Origin: Niebla homalea
Taxonomy: Eukaryota; Ascomycota; Lecanoromycetes; Lecanorales; Ramalinaceae
Reading direction: 5' to 3'
Assembly (NCBI GenBank): GCA_019925105.1
Contig: JAHGAU010000027.1
Location: forward strand, 124,001 to 188,000
Length of the DNA: 64,000 nucleotides
A program made the position numbers and the translations under genes. This document shows, one piece after another, positions 9,201 to 22,258 of this stretch; position 1 is the stretch's first letter, and each line of letters starts with the position of its first letter. The notes beneath the pieces were generated by a model, which saw nothing but the letters and a program-made list of their open reading frames with translations, ran no database searches and was not told where the DNA came from.

Positions 9201-12121
9201 ATTTAAAAATTTATTTAATTAGTTTTTTTACTTTTATAATCGTAATTATATATTTTTTATTTTAATAAGTTTTAACTCTTTAAAAGGGCTTTATTATCGG
9301 GATTATTTTATTACTTATTTTATTTAATACCTTTATTATTTACTTTATAGAAAAATTAATCCGGTCTTTATTATTTAATTAAAGGAAATCCGTAAATTAT
9401 ATTACTATTTCCTCCGCTTTTATATGAATTTCTGCTTTTTTAACTGTTTTTTATGCCCTTCTTACCGGTAATAATAACGTTATATTAACGTTTTAATTTA
9501 AGGTTATTTATACCAGTATATAATTTAAATTATATTTTAAGTCTTCTTATAATCCGTATATAATAACCGTATTAATAATACCTTTTAAGTTAAACGTTAA
9601 GTTAATTATAATCTTAAATCCTCGGTTTTTTTATATTATAGTTTTTTTCGGCGTTAATAATATAAAATTAAACCGGATAATAATTATTAATAGTTCTTTA
9701 AATTTAACGTAATTAATTATATGCTTTTTTTCGTTTTATTTAATATAATAAAGATTAAAATTTTTTACTAAAAAATATTTATTGGGTATAACTATAATAT
9801 CCTTAAGTAACTCGATTATAAAGGGTTTCTTTCTATTAATTAGCGGCAGATTATACGTATTATAAATATTTAAGTTTCTCTTAATATTTCTTTTTCATAT
9901 AATTTAAAGCGTATATAAATTCTTTTTATAATAAATAACGTTTTAATTATTTATATCTAGTTTTTTATTTATAAAAAAATATATTTATATCGTTTCGTTT
10001 CCTTTAAAGGTTAAATAAAAATTATCTCTTAAGTTAATTAAAGAACGTATATATAAATTATATAATAACTTTTATATTATTATAATATTAATATCCTTTA
10101 TTTCCTTAAATTTAAATATTAATATTATAGTTTTAATTACTTCTTCTTATACGTTATATATTATTACCCTTAAAAGTATAAGTATATTATATATTAGCTT
10201 TTATTAAGTTCTCCTTATTAATTTTTATATATAAAAACGGTCTTTTTTTAAAATTAAATATTATTTTTTTTAATTTTCTTATTATAATAATTATCCTGGT
10301 CGGACGGTCGGACTTAAGGGTTAATATCATTATAAACTTCCTTTTCTTTATATTATTAATTATTAGGTTTTTTTTTTCGTTTAACGGACTCCGTTTATAT
10401 CTTAAAACCGTTTTTAATTACTTTATTAATTTAAATTTATATAAATTATAACGTTAAACCTTAATTACTATTTTAGTTTCTTTATATTATATTTTCTTAA
10501 CCCTTATTATATATTATAAGTCTTATATTCAGTAATTATTATTCCTATACGTTATGTATTTTAACGTATTCTTTATTAGGCTTTTTTTTATTAAGTTTAC
10601 GTATTTATATATATTATATCCTCCGGTATATATTATATAATTTATATTATTAAAGTATTTCGTAATAATATAACCGTATTTTTAATATTTAAAGTATTAA
10701 TAAATATCTATTGTTCGGTTTTATAGTTTTATTAATTTAAGGGACTTACCTTTTATTACCCCCTTATTAAGGATATTATTATATATCCTTATTAACGTTA
10801 TGCTTAAAATAACCGTAAAATACCTTTTCATCCGGTTAAAGGTATTTAGCCTCTTTATTATAAAGGGAAGACTATAATTAACGATGTTTAATTTAAGATA
10901 AAAAACTATATTCTCCCTCTTTATTTATCTTAAAGTAACTTCTTTTTCTTTTTTTATAAATTTTATTAAGTATATTCCGTTTATTATTATAATTAATAAT
11001 TACCTTAATACCTTTACCGTTTTATATCCTTTTTTACCGGCTTATCTTTTTAATTTTTTAAGTTTTTCTTTTGCCTTTAATAAGGTTATATTAAAAAAAA
11101 ATATTTCCACTTTATAGTTTATATATTATAATAATCTATTTTATTAACGGTTTCTTTATTATTTTAAACGCCTTTATTAACTATAATAAGTTTATTTTTA
11201 TAATTATATTCCTCTTTTCTTTACCCGATAATTATATAGTTATTGTCCTCGTTTTCCTTAATACCGTTATTTTCTTTTTAACCCTTATTTTTTTTACCGT
11301 TAATATAAGTATTACTTTTATAGCCCTTATCATTTAACTTACTTTTACCTTTATCCGTAAGGCTTCTCCCGTTACTCCCTTATTTTATATATAACTTCCT
11401 TAATTCCTTTTACCTCCTTTTACCGGTACTTTTATTACTGCCTTTTAAGCTTTACGTAACCTTTTTAATTCCTTTAATCCCGCTTCCGTTTTTACGTAAA
11501 AATCTTTTATTTTTTATAGCTTAATTTATAATATCGGCCACGTTTTTAATATAATATTTTTTTATTTAATTATAAAAAGGCTTTTTAACGCTTTTAACGT
11601 TTCTTCCCTTATTATATTCCCTTTATACGTTTAATCGTTAATTTTTTTTATAATTGATTTTTAATTACTTAACGTTCTTTTATTTTTACCCGGTTCTTTT
11701 TTATTTTATATATATTTAATAAAACTTTTTCCGCTTCCGCTTATTTTTTATCCGTTATTATATATTATTCCCGTCTTCTTTATCCTTTATTTACCTTTTA
11801 TAATTATATTACCTTTATGCGTTATACGCGTTTTTTTAATGTATTCTATTAATTATAAACTTTTTATTTAATTTAAGAATTCTTTATTATATAGTTATCG
11901 CGCCGTCCATATAAATTATTATTATTTCCGTTAATAAAGGCCGTTTACCCTTCCATTTTTTCTACTTCCACTATTATTCCGCTTCCGCTTATTATATTTA
12001 AAATCTTTACCTTATTATTACTTAAGCTATATACGCGTATATCGTTTTGAACCTCTGGGGTCCCGTTGTTCGTCGCCATCCTTAGGGATAAATTATAAAA
12101 AACGATATTTTCAAAAGTATC
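6289..12121 (-). mobile_element. LINE copy L-B, full length, Tad1/I-like
   Basis: This is a complete copy reading right to left: ATG of ORF1 at 12079, a 3' end around 6300-6345 and a simple tail of TTGA units (minus-strand TCAA) at 6289-6303. The target duplication is AAAATAATAATATTA at 6274-6288, with a near-identical copy from 12122. ORF1 is Gag-like. ORF2 would encode an APE-type endonuclease, reverse transcriptase and a C-terminal region. Both are closed by stop codons of RIP type. In the RT core the catalytic pair expected as F-x-D-D is F-I-N-N, with both Asp lost (codons at 8124-8129). It sits inside the older L-A in the same orientation. Confidence 0.8.
8118..8135 (-). other. L-B reverse transcriptase catalytic motif, destroyed
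   Basis: The minus-strand codons read F-I-N-N-V-Y-L where Tad1-type RTs have F-x-D-D-x-H/Y-L. Both catalytic Asp codons are now AAT and AAC. The changes are G-to-A, as expected for RIP on the complementary strand. Confidence 0.65.
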
Positions 12122-14019
12122 AAAATAATAATATATTATATATTAACTTCCGTCAAAATTACTTTATTAATATTTATTTAAATTAATAATTTTTTATTAA
12201 AATTAAATATTATTTACTTTAAGCTTTATATAGTTACCGTTATTACCTTAAGGCGGTTAGACTTAAGGGTTAATATTATGGTAAACTTCCTTTTTTTTAC
12301 GTTATCCGTTATTATTAATTTTTTTTATCCGATTAATTTTATTTATATTTAAAGATAACTTTTAATTATTTTATTAATTCAAATTTATATAAATTATAAT
12401 ATTAAACTTTAAGTATTATTTTAATCTTTTTATACTTAATTTCCTAAATTCTTATTAAGTATTATAAGTTTAATATTAAATAAATATTTTTATTATATAC
12501 TATATACTTAAATACGTTCTTTATTAAGTCCTTTATTATTAAGTTAACATATTTATAAATTATTTTTTTCCCGTATATATTATATATTAAATATTATTTA
12601 AATATTACGTAATAAAATATTTTTTTCCTTAATACTTAAAGTATTAATATATATTTATTATTTTATTCTATAATTTTATTAATTTAAGAGACCCGTTTTT
12701 AATTATTTTTTTATTAAAAATATTATTATATATCCTTATTAATATTATATTTAAAATAACCGTAAAATAATACTTTATATAATTAAAAACATCCGGCTTT
12801 TTTATTATAAAAAAGAGCTTAAAGTTAATAATCTTTAACTTAAAGTAGAAAATTATATTTTTTATTTTTATACGTTTTAAAGTAAATTATTTTTTTTATT
12901 TAAAAACCGTATTAAGTATAGTTTATTTACTATAATAATAAGTAGTTACATTAATATCTTTTATATTTTAAACTTTTTTTTATTAATTTACCCCTTAAAT
13001 GTTTTTAACCCCTTTTTTATTTTTAAGGATACTATATTAAGGAAAATACCTTTACTTTATAGTTTATATATTATAACAATTTATTCCCTAAGCGGCTTTT
13101 TTATTATTCTAAATATTTTTATTAATTATAAAGGTTTTATCTTTATAATTACATTTTTCTCTTTATTATTTAATAGTTAAATTATTATTATTTTTATTTT
13201 TTTTAATACTATTATTATTTCCTTAACTTTTATTATTATTATTATAAATATTATTTTTATAATTTTTATTATTTAACTTTCTCTTTTTCATAAAACTTTT
13301 ATTACCGCTTTTTTATTTATATAAGGTTTTTTTAACTTTTTTTTTCTTATTTATTAATATTTTTATTACCGCTTTATACGTCCCGCGTAATTACTTTAAT
13401 TCTATTAACCTTATACCCGCTTTTATATAATAGTTTCTTATATTCTATAATTTTATGTATATATTTAATTAAATATTTAACGTAATATCTTCTTACTTTT
13501 TATAAAGAGATCCTTTAAGGTTTTTATCCTTTTTTCTTTTATTACGTTTTCTTTAAGAATTATTCTATTCTCTTTTTTATAATTTAACTTTTATTATATA
13601 ATAATAATTTATTCTTTTTACTTACTTTAATATTACTTTATATATCCTTAATAACCTTATTATTAATATTATTTTATACCCGTTTATCCTATATTTACTT
13701 TATTATAAACGTTATTTTAGCCTTTTTTACCCTTTTTTTATTAATTATTATCATATTATTTTTACGTATTTTACGCGTTTTTATTTATATTTCATTTTTT
13801 ATAAATCTTTTATTCGGTTTAAATATTTTTATTTTATCGTTACCGCGTTATTTATGTAATTTACTTTTATTTCCGTTAATATAAATTGTTTACTTTTTTA
13901 TTTTTAAATCTTAATTATTATATTACTTATACTTATCGTATTTAAGGTATTTATCTTATTATTATTAAGTTCTATATATATATATTATCTTAAATTTTTA
14001 AACTCCCTTTATTCGTCAT
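12122..14019 (-). mobile_element. LINE copy L-A, fragment c (5' part with ORF1)
   Basis: This resumes L-A right of L-B and runs to its own ORF1 start, CAT at 14017-14019 on the plus strand. It aligns with L-B 10160-12079 throughout. This copy is more decayed than L-B: even the normally conserved first 45 bp of ORF1 has been converted to A/T. That agrees with L-A being older than the element inserted in it. No open frame remains. Confidence 0.75.
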
Positions 14020-14100
14020 TATTATTGCTTAAATATAATAAAGATTAACTTAATATTATTATAAAAATAAAAAACTAAAATTAAGATTTATCTAATAAGT
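14020..14100. other. AT-rich spacer between head-to-head LINEs
   Basis: This short stretch lies between the 5' end of L-A (minus) and the truncated 5' end of L-C (plus). No feature was recognised. Confidence 0.4.
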
Positions 14101-14925
14101 TTAAAATATTATTTTTTAAGGGGAGAACCTTAAGTAATAAATAAAGGCCGTAAGAACGGTATTTATAACTGTAACGGCGGGGATTAAAAAAGGCAGCGGT
14201 ATTAGAGAAAATAAAATTAATAATAATTTAATTATTAACTAATAAAAAGAAAAACGCGATTATAAAAACGAACCCTTTATAATTAATAAAAGTATTTAAA
14301 GTAATAAAAAACCTGTTTATAAAACAGATTATTATAAAACGTAAACTATAAAGTAAAAATACCCTCCTTAATACGGTATCCTTAAAAATAAAAAAAAGTT
14401 TAAAAAAGTTTAAGAAGTAAATTAAGAAAAAAGAATTTAAAACAATAAAGGTATTGAGTAATTATTCGTTATTATAATAGATAATATATACTTAATACGG
14501 TTTTTAAATATAAAAAAGAATTTACTTTAAAACGTATAAAAAAAGGTTTTTTATCCCGGGCTAGAAAATGTCGATTTTAAACTTTCCTTTATAGTAAAAA
14601 AGCCGGATATCCTTAATTATATAAAAACGATAATTTATACTAATACTTAACGTAACGTTAATAAAAATATATAATAACGTTCTTATTAAAAAAAAATTAA
14701 GGGCGGATCTTTTAAATTAATAACACTTTAAAATAAACCGGTAAATATTTATTAATATTTTAAATATTAAGGATATAAATATATTAATATAAAGTATTTA
14801 AACGGTATTAAATATATAATATACACCGGATAATATAATATTTATAAATATATAAACTTAATAATAAAAAGCTTAATAAATAATATATTTAAATATAAAA
14901 CGTATAAGAATAAAACTTCCTTATT
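14100..14925 (+). mobile_element. LINE copy L-C, fragment a (ORF1 part)
   Basis: This aligns with L-D 24100-~24950, the middle and C-terminal part of ORF1, so the copy is 5' truncated. It is interrupted at 14925 by gypsy element T2, whose target duplication TTATT is 14921-14925. The continuation at 22628 matches L-D only from about 26110. Roughly 1.15 kb of LINE sequence (ORF1/ORF2 junction and endonuclease) is therefore missing, and was lost before T2 arrived. Confidence 0.7.
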
Positions 14926-15294
14926 TGTTAGCGCCTAGCGCTCAGCAAGCGCCTAGCGCATACCAAGCATACCAAGCACCGGCTCACTTAAGGGCTATGG
15001 CCAAGTAGCGTAGCCGTCTAAGCGGTGGCTTTTGGAATCAAAGGCTTTAGGAGTTCAGGCTTTTTATACACGGGTATACGTAATTATAACCGGGGTTAAA
15101 GTTATTATTATAGTAATCTAAGCTATCCTTAAAACCGGTTATTTAAGATAGGCTTACGTTTAATTAATTTATAGTTCCTTAAGAATTAATTTACCTTTTA
15201 AATTTAAGTATTAAATTTATAATTATACTTTACGTTTTCTATAAACCCCTTTTAATTAACCCCGTTAACTATAAGCCGGCGGATTTATTTAATA
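14926..15294 (+). repeat. T2 left LTR
   Basis: This 369-bp LTR begins TGTTAGCGCC. Its first ~135 bp stay GC-rich and contain a repeated GCGCCTAGCG (14931 and 14949) and a tandem TACCAAGCA (14961-14978). Its 3' part has been converted to A/T, ending TTTAATA where the partner ends TCTAACA. Confidence 0.8.
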
Positions 15295-16500
15295 TTTTAA
15301 TTCTTCTTCCTTTTAAGGTAAAAAATTTAAAGTAAAATATATCTTTTTATTCTCCGGAACGATTTACGGAAGTAATTAATAATAAAAGCCTTTAAGGATT
15401 AACTTAAGGATTAAGTTAAAAACCTCCCCTTAAAAGAAGTATCGTATTATATAAAGTGCCGGTTAAACGTTAAATTAACTTAAACCGCTTAGAATAAACG
15501 TAACTTTAACGTAATAAAGCTTTAATTAAAATTTAAACGTTAAAATTAAAACGGGAAGCCGATTAATTAAAAAAATAAAATTGAAGTTCTTAAACGTTAT
15601 TTTCTTTTTATAATCTTAGTAATATTAACCAGAATATTAAAAGCCTTTTATTAAGGACGTATTACGCCGCCGCTTAACGGATTATAAGTATTTTTCTACC
15701 TTTTAAGTATAATAAATCCTTTAAGCCGGTTACTTTACTTAAATATACGGGTAAGTCCGAAGGTAAGTATTAATAATAATTTATTATTATAGAAAAGTCT
15801 TTCTTATTAAGCCCGGATTACTTCTTAAATAATTATATTAAAATCGTATATTATTTATAGTCCATTAATTATATTATTTAAAACCCGGACCCTTTTTTAA
15901 TCCGGATTTTTATTTTTAAAGAGTTTAAAGTTAAATTTATAAATTAAATAATTAATTTAAAGAACCGCTAATTATCTTATTATAAACGTTTTAAGGATAT
16001 AAAATAACGGTTAAATTAAAAGGTCGTTACCTTTTATTGTTATCTTAAAATAATTAAAGAGGATTTATTTATCTTATCAGATGAATTTAAGGTTTATACG
16101 CTTTTTATAAAGTTATTATTAAATTTAAAGTTTAAAATCATTTTTACCGGAAACGTCTTAAGTATTTATAACGTTATCGTTACGGTGGTAATTATATAAA
16201 AAGGAAACTTAAAATATTCTATTATAACCGTTATTATTAATATTAACTATTTAATTAATAAAAGTAAATCTTTTAATAATAAGGTATTAAGGTTTAAAAA
16301 CGATAATATAAAGCCGGCTTATCTTATTAAGGTTAATAATTAATATAATAAGAAACGTAAAGCCGAATTAAAACTTAATTTAACGTATAAGGATCTTAAA
16401 TATTATACTTATTATAAAAAGGATTATATTTCGCTTAATTATCTTAAAAAAGATAACATTAAGGTTATAACCGTAAATACTATAAATAAGAAGTACGCTG
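15295..16500 (+). pseudogene. T2 gag region remnant
   Basis: This is the area between the LTR and the protease/RT part. It is polar and Lys/Asn-rich in translation and broken by many stops. The one firm landmark is a CCHC zinc-knuckle relic at 16401-16442, reading Y-Y-T-Y-Y-K-K-D-Y-I-S-L-N-Y. It matches C-x2-C-x4-H-x4-C at every key position if each Cys and the His became Tyr. These are single G-to-A or C-to-T changes (TGY to TAY, CAY to TAY). The knuckle would have bound the element's RNA in the particle. Confidence 0.6.
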
Positions 16501-16799
16501 GGTTAAAAAACGTTAACGCTTTAACAACGTTTCGGGGCCAGAGCCAGAATAAAGATCAATAAAGGTTAACTTTACCTTTTATATTAAAGGCTAGACTAAG
16601 TTTAAGGGTAATTAGTAATTACTTATAGTATTACTTAATATAAAAGCTTAAGTAAATTTAATTTTATAACGGTTTATAGTTTAATAAGACTTATAACTTA
16701 CCCCCGTTATCTTACCGTAGGCTAGACTACTTAATAATAGTAAAGTTTATTATTAGAAGGTTTATTAATTATAATATAATTTAATTAATAATTAAAGAT

Positions 16800-17770
16800 A
16801 AATGAAACTATATAAAATATTCTTTTATATTATAAACCAGGACGGACCAGACGTAATTCTAGGTCTCCCTATATTAAAGTCCTTTAAAATTATATTTAAT
16901 TTAGCGGCTAATTAATAGCGTTTTAAGGTTAAGTTTAATAACTTATAGATTAATAACGTTTAAAAGTTTAATTAAACTTTAATAAAGATTAATAATATCT
17001 TTATAATCATATATATTAACGTAATAACGGCGCCCTTAAAAAAGGCGCCGTAAGGCTTTATTTAAGGTTCTATAAGTATAATTATAGTATAAGAATCCAT
17101 TAATTTAATTATTCCGTAAGAATTAAACGATTACGTAAATATCTTTTCTAATAAAATGGCTAATACTTTACCTAAGTTAAAAAAAAGTAATTATATAATC
17201 GACTTAAATAGAAGGGAGCTACCTTATAGACCCTTATATAACTTATCTAGGACTGAACTGACGGAGCTCCGGCGGTATCTTAATAATATTTTAATTTAAA
17301 GTTAAATTTATTATTTAACGTCCCCTATAAATGCCCTTATCCTTTTTATTCTAAAAAAGGATAACGGCCTTTATTTCTATATAGATTACCGGGGTTTAAA
17401 TATAGTTACGGTTAAAAATCAATACTTATTACCCTTAATCATTAAGACTCTTAACCGGTTAAATAGCTTTTTACGGTTTATTAAGTTAGATTTTAAAGAT
17501 ACTTATTATTAACTTTAAATTAAATAAAACGATAAATAAAAGATAACGTTCCGTATATATTATAATTATTTTAAGTATTTAATTATACTATTTAAATTAA
17601 TTAATATTCTGGCGACTTTTAAAGCTTATATTAATTAAACCCTTACTGGCTTTATCGACGTAACCTATATAGTCTATCTTAACGATATCTTTATCTTTAA
17701 TAAAAAGCCGGCGGATTATTAATGTTATATTAAATAAGTCCTTAATTAATTACATTAATTTTAACTTTAT
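16800..17770 (+). pseudogene. T2 protease/reverse transcriptase remnant
   Basis: The translation shows DVILGLPILKSFKI near 16850-16890, the usual motif between protease and RT in fungal gypsy elements. The RT palm follows: FILKKDNGLYFYIDYRGLN at about 17340-17400, FIKLDFKDTYY near 17480-17510, and FKLINILATFKAYIN near 17590-17635. The catalytic box at 17675-17695 reads Y-L-N-D-I-F-I; the family has Y-L-D-D, so the first catalytic Asp is lost. In-frame stops are frequent but no frameshift is needed over long stretches, as expected of decay by transitions. Confidence 0.8.
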
Positions 17771-18849
17771 ATTAACCTAAAAAAATGCTAATTTAATATT
17801 ACTTAAATTAAGTTCTTAGGATTTATAGTCTCTATAAAGGGGATATAAATAAATTAGGAACGTATTAAAGTAATTAAAGACTACCTTACCTTAAAGATTT
17901 ACTGGGATATCCAGGTCTTTTTAGGGTTTTCTAATTTCTATAAACGTTTTATTTATAAGTACTTAAGGATAACTAAATTTCTAATGAATTTACTTAAGGG
18001 TAATAAAGAAGGAAAGAAGGTTGGATTATTAAAGTAAAATAACGTTATAGCGGCGGCGTTTAGCCGGCTGCGTAATATATTTAGTAATACGTTATTACTC
18101 CGTTATTTTAACTTAAAAAAAAAGGTATAAATAAAGACCGATACGTCCAATTTTGTTATCGCCGGTATTTTATCTTAATAGTTCGAGGAGGGTTACTAGC
18201 ATTTAATAGCTTATTAATCCCGGAAAATATAACCCGCCGAATAAAATTATAAAACGTATAATTAAAAGCTTTTTATTATCGTTACGGCGTTTAAGTAATA
18301 ACGTTATTATTTAAAAAAAAGCGTTAAAATTATTTAAATATAAATGGATTATAATAACCTCCAAAAGTTTATAAAATAACCGGCTTTAAGTTTATATTAA
18401 GCTAAATAAGCCTTAAAACTTATTAATTATAACTTTAAAGTATTTTATCGTTAAAATAAAAAAAACCCTATTAATCTATTATTAAAACGTTTAAATTATA
18501 AGGGAGTCTTACCTTTTAATATTACCTTTTTATTTATATTATAGAATAAGCTTGCTTTTTAATTAAAAGAATTACCGGAACGTTAACGGGCCATAGCTAT
18601 AAGTTATACGTTTTTACTTATATTAAAAGGTATTTAAGTTATTATTCTACGGAAAGGAATACGTTAATTACCTAAAAATACTTATAAAAAATCAGTCTTA
18701 ATATAATAACTTATTAAAGATTTATAGGTTAATAATAAATTTACCTATAAAATTAAGGAAGTTATTGTTAAGCCGGTTAAAGATTATTTATAACTTAACG
18801 AAGCTTAAAATATTAACTTAATCGGCCTTATTAAATATAATAACTGGCT

Positions 18850-19560
18850 ATACGTTCTTAAAGACGGAATAGTTTGAAAAGAACTAATTAATAAATATTA
18901 TAACGATAAGTTAACGGGTTATTTTAACGTTAATAAAACTTATAAGTTATTAACCTAAAAATATTATTAAAACGGTTTAAAAGTCTAAGTAACGGATTAC
19001 GTTAAGATATATAATATATATTAAAGAGTTAAGGTATATTATTATTATCTTTATAATAAATTAACTTAACTCCCTCCCCTAATATAGCCTTAAAAGGAAT
19101 TAACTATAAACTTTATTACCGGTTTACCCTTTAATAAACGTAAAAAGTAAGTTTATAACTCGATCTTAATAATCGTAAATTATTATATAAAGATATATTA
19201 TTATTTATTTATAATAAAGAGCATAAACGTTATTATACTGGTTAAACTATTATTTAAGGAGGTTTTCCTTAAGTACGGTATATTAAATAAGATCGTTACC
19301 GATAAAGGCTCCGTTTTTACGAATAATTACTAAGGTTTAATATATTATTATTTAAAGATAATATATAAACTTAATACCGTATTTTACCCTTAAATTAATA
19401 GATAAATCAAACGTTAAAATCAAGGAATAAAATAATACTTAAGAATATTTGCCGGCTTAAAGTAGGCGAATTAAATAAATTTATTACTTATAACTAAATA
19501 TTCTTATATAAATATATATTATTTAAGTTTAAGATATAGCCCTTTTTTACGTTAATTATG
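18850..19560 (+). pseudogene. T2 integrase remnant
   Basis: A degraded HHCC zinc domain is visible near 18880-18960, with LTGYFNVNKTYKLL matching the H-x-G-H-x-G-xx-KT-x-xLL pattern of gypsy integrases. It is followed by the catalytic core: ITGLPFNKRKK near 19115-19145, then IVTDKGSVFTNNY near 19290-19330, which keeps the second Asp, and FYP-INR near 19380-19400. Integrase would have joined the cDNA to target DNA with a 5-bp stagger, consistent with the TTATT duplication seen. Confidence 0.75.
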
Positions 19561-22245
19561 GATATAATCTTAAAATCCACTTTAAGTTTAAAGATAAACT
19601 TATTAAAGAGAAAATATTTATAGTAAAAGAAAAAGTTAAAATTTTAAACGATATTTATAAGAAGTTAACGGAACGATAACGTTATATATTAAGATCGATT
19701 AAATAAACCTATAATAAAAAATATTAATTAAAGTTATATAACGTTAATAATCTAATAATATTAAATATTAAGAATTTTAAACTTAAGTAATTAAGTAAGA
19801 AACTTATATTTTAATTTATTAGACCCTTTAAAATTAACGATAAAATTAAATAATAAGCGTACCGCTTTTCCCTCCTTATAAGCTATCGTATTTATTTTAC
19901 GATTTATATTTCCCTTCTTAAGTTATATTATATTTAAGTTAACGATAAAACGGCGGAAACGATAATATATTCCTTAAAATTTATCGATAATAAAAAAGAA
20001 TAAAAGATTAAAGAAATTACGGATCGTATTAAGAACTCCCGGGATATTTAATATAAAGTTAAGTAGTTTAACTAGGGCTTTAAATATAATTAATAGGTTC
20101 TAACGGGTAACTTAAGTAACGTATAAGAGTTATAGAAGTAATACGATAAAATAGCGTAAAAGAAAAAAAAAAAATATAAAGTTAACGCCGTAATAACTAA
20201 GAGTTTTATATTATAATTAATATCGCGGTTTACTTTATTAATACGTTTTCCCCCTATATAAGTTATTAAGGATTTATTATAATTCTATTTAATAAAATAT
20301 AATACGCTTGGTATAATTAGCGTTACAATAATATTTATTTATTTATTATAATTATAATAATTAATTTACGGGTACGATAATACCGTAAATATAAAAGTAT
20401 AAAGATAAATTATAAGCGCTTAAAAACGTTTATTAATTAATTAATATTAAATTAAAGAAAAATAAAAATAAAATATTAATAATTAAGAATCGATTAAAAT
20501 ATATTATAATTTAATTAACGTCTTAAGGGCTTTAATATTATATTTATATTATTATTAAGTAATATATAGACTATAAGCACTTAAATATTAAATACCAAAT
20601 GTTTATAATATATACGAAGAAAATAAAAATAATCTATAACGCCGTTACGTTAATGTAACGGGCCTTTTTTTCCTTCTTTTTCTTTTTTTTTTTTTTACGC
20701 TTTTAAAGCCGGATAAATATTAACGGATTAAACGGAATATAATGATTTTACCCTTTTATTCCTTTTTTATTTTAAGGTTAACCCAATTTTAATATTAACG
20801 GGCTAAAAGGCTCCTTAATATACTCCGGAATTATTATTTTCCGGAATTAAGGCTGATTTCTTAACTGCCGCCGCCGAAATAAGTTATACCTCCTTTATCT
20901 TTATATCCTTTTTTTTATTTTCGTCCGTCTTAAAGCCCTTAAATTTAAAGTAATTAATAAAACGCTTAATAAAAGAAGTCCGGTTTTTTTCCGTATTGCT
21001 CTTTATCTAGAATATATTAACGTTAACGTTAAACTATTATTATATCGGTATATATCTTTGCTCTAAATTTAACAACCTCCGTTTCCGCGGTAAGGGCTTA
21101 AGATAATTATTTTTTTATTTCCCCCTTAAGGGTTATTATTAACCTATAAACTTTTAATTAAGTATGGCGATACGTTGGTTTAACTATATAATACGTCGCT
21201 TCTATATATCCGTATAATTTACGTTAGGCTTTAAACTTATAAAAAAGTTTATCGCGTTAACGTAATAAATAGGATTTCTCCCGGGGCTATAACGCCCGAT
21301 TAAGCCTATATATTACCTTATATACCTTCTTAATAAGCTTATTTAAGAATTATATTTAATTAAAATATTAATACTTTAATAACGATATAATCTTATAATA
21401 AGATAACGGTTATTATAGCCTTTAAACTTATATCGATTATAAAAACCGATATTATAAGTATAAAGCTCGTTTTATAAAAATTATATAGAATATAGGGTAT
21501 TTATATATTATTAACTTTTATTTAATTATAAATACGTTCTTATTATAAAACGTTAATAAAACGTTATCATATTATATAAATATTATACATTAAAAAGCTA
21601 AGATAATATTTATTTTATTTTTTTATTTATATTATATTAACGTACGTTTATTTATTATTATTACGGATTATTATTATATTAAGTATATAAACGCTTACGT
21701 ATAATTAACGTAATTTATTATAATAATAATAAGGATACGGATAAAAGTTATTTTTATATATTAACTAGGTATCGTAATTAAAGTTTACGTATAATATATT
21801 TATAAAAGTTATTAAAATTATTAAGGAAAGAAAAAGAAAAAGTTTAAAATAATAATAAACCTTTTATTATTTAACCATTATTATACCGTAATAAATTAAT
21901 AAGTGAATTCTTAGGTAACGACTTAACTATTAATTAATACTATTAAAACTCTTTTCTTATTTATTTTTTCTTATTAAGTTTTATAAAAAGGTTTTTAATA
22001 AGATTTATTATAATACGTTAACTATATATTGACGTATAATGTTTTATTACGTTTAATATATTAAACAACGTTCTCGATACGTACTTTAAAGTATATATAT
22101 AGATTCTTTTCCCTTTATTTTTTTCTTATTAAGTTTTAATAATAGGTTTTTAACGAACCTTACGTATATACCGGTTACGCATTAACGTTTTTTTTATAAT
22201 ATTATTACTTATTTATATAACCTTTATTTTTAAGGATTAAAGTAT

Positions 22246-22255
22246 AAAGGGGAGG
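22246..22255 (+). other. T2 polypurine tract
   Basis: AAAGGGGAGG sits 3 bp before the right LTR start at 22259, where the plus-strand primer of LTR elements lies. It survived RIP, having no CpA or TpG inside. Confidence 0.65.
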
Positions 22256-22258
22256 TAT

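Noticed and set aside
14990..15065. tRNA-like sequence in the T2 LTR
   Set aside because: Segments resemble an A box (TGGCCAAGTAGC) and a B box (GAGTTCAGGC), but the anticodon and acceptor stems do not pair and the sequence is part of a repeated LTR.
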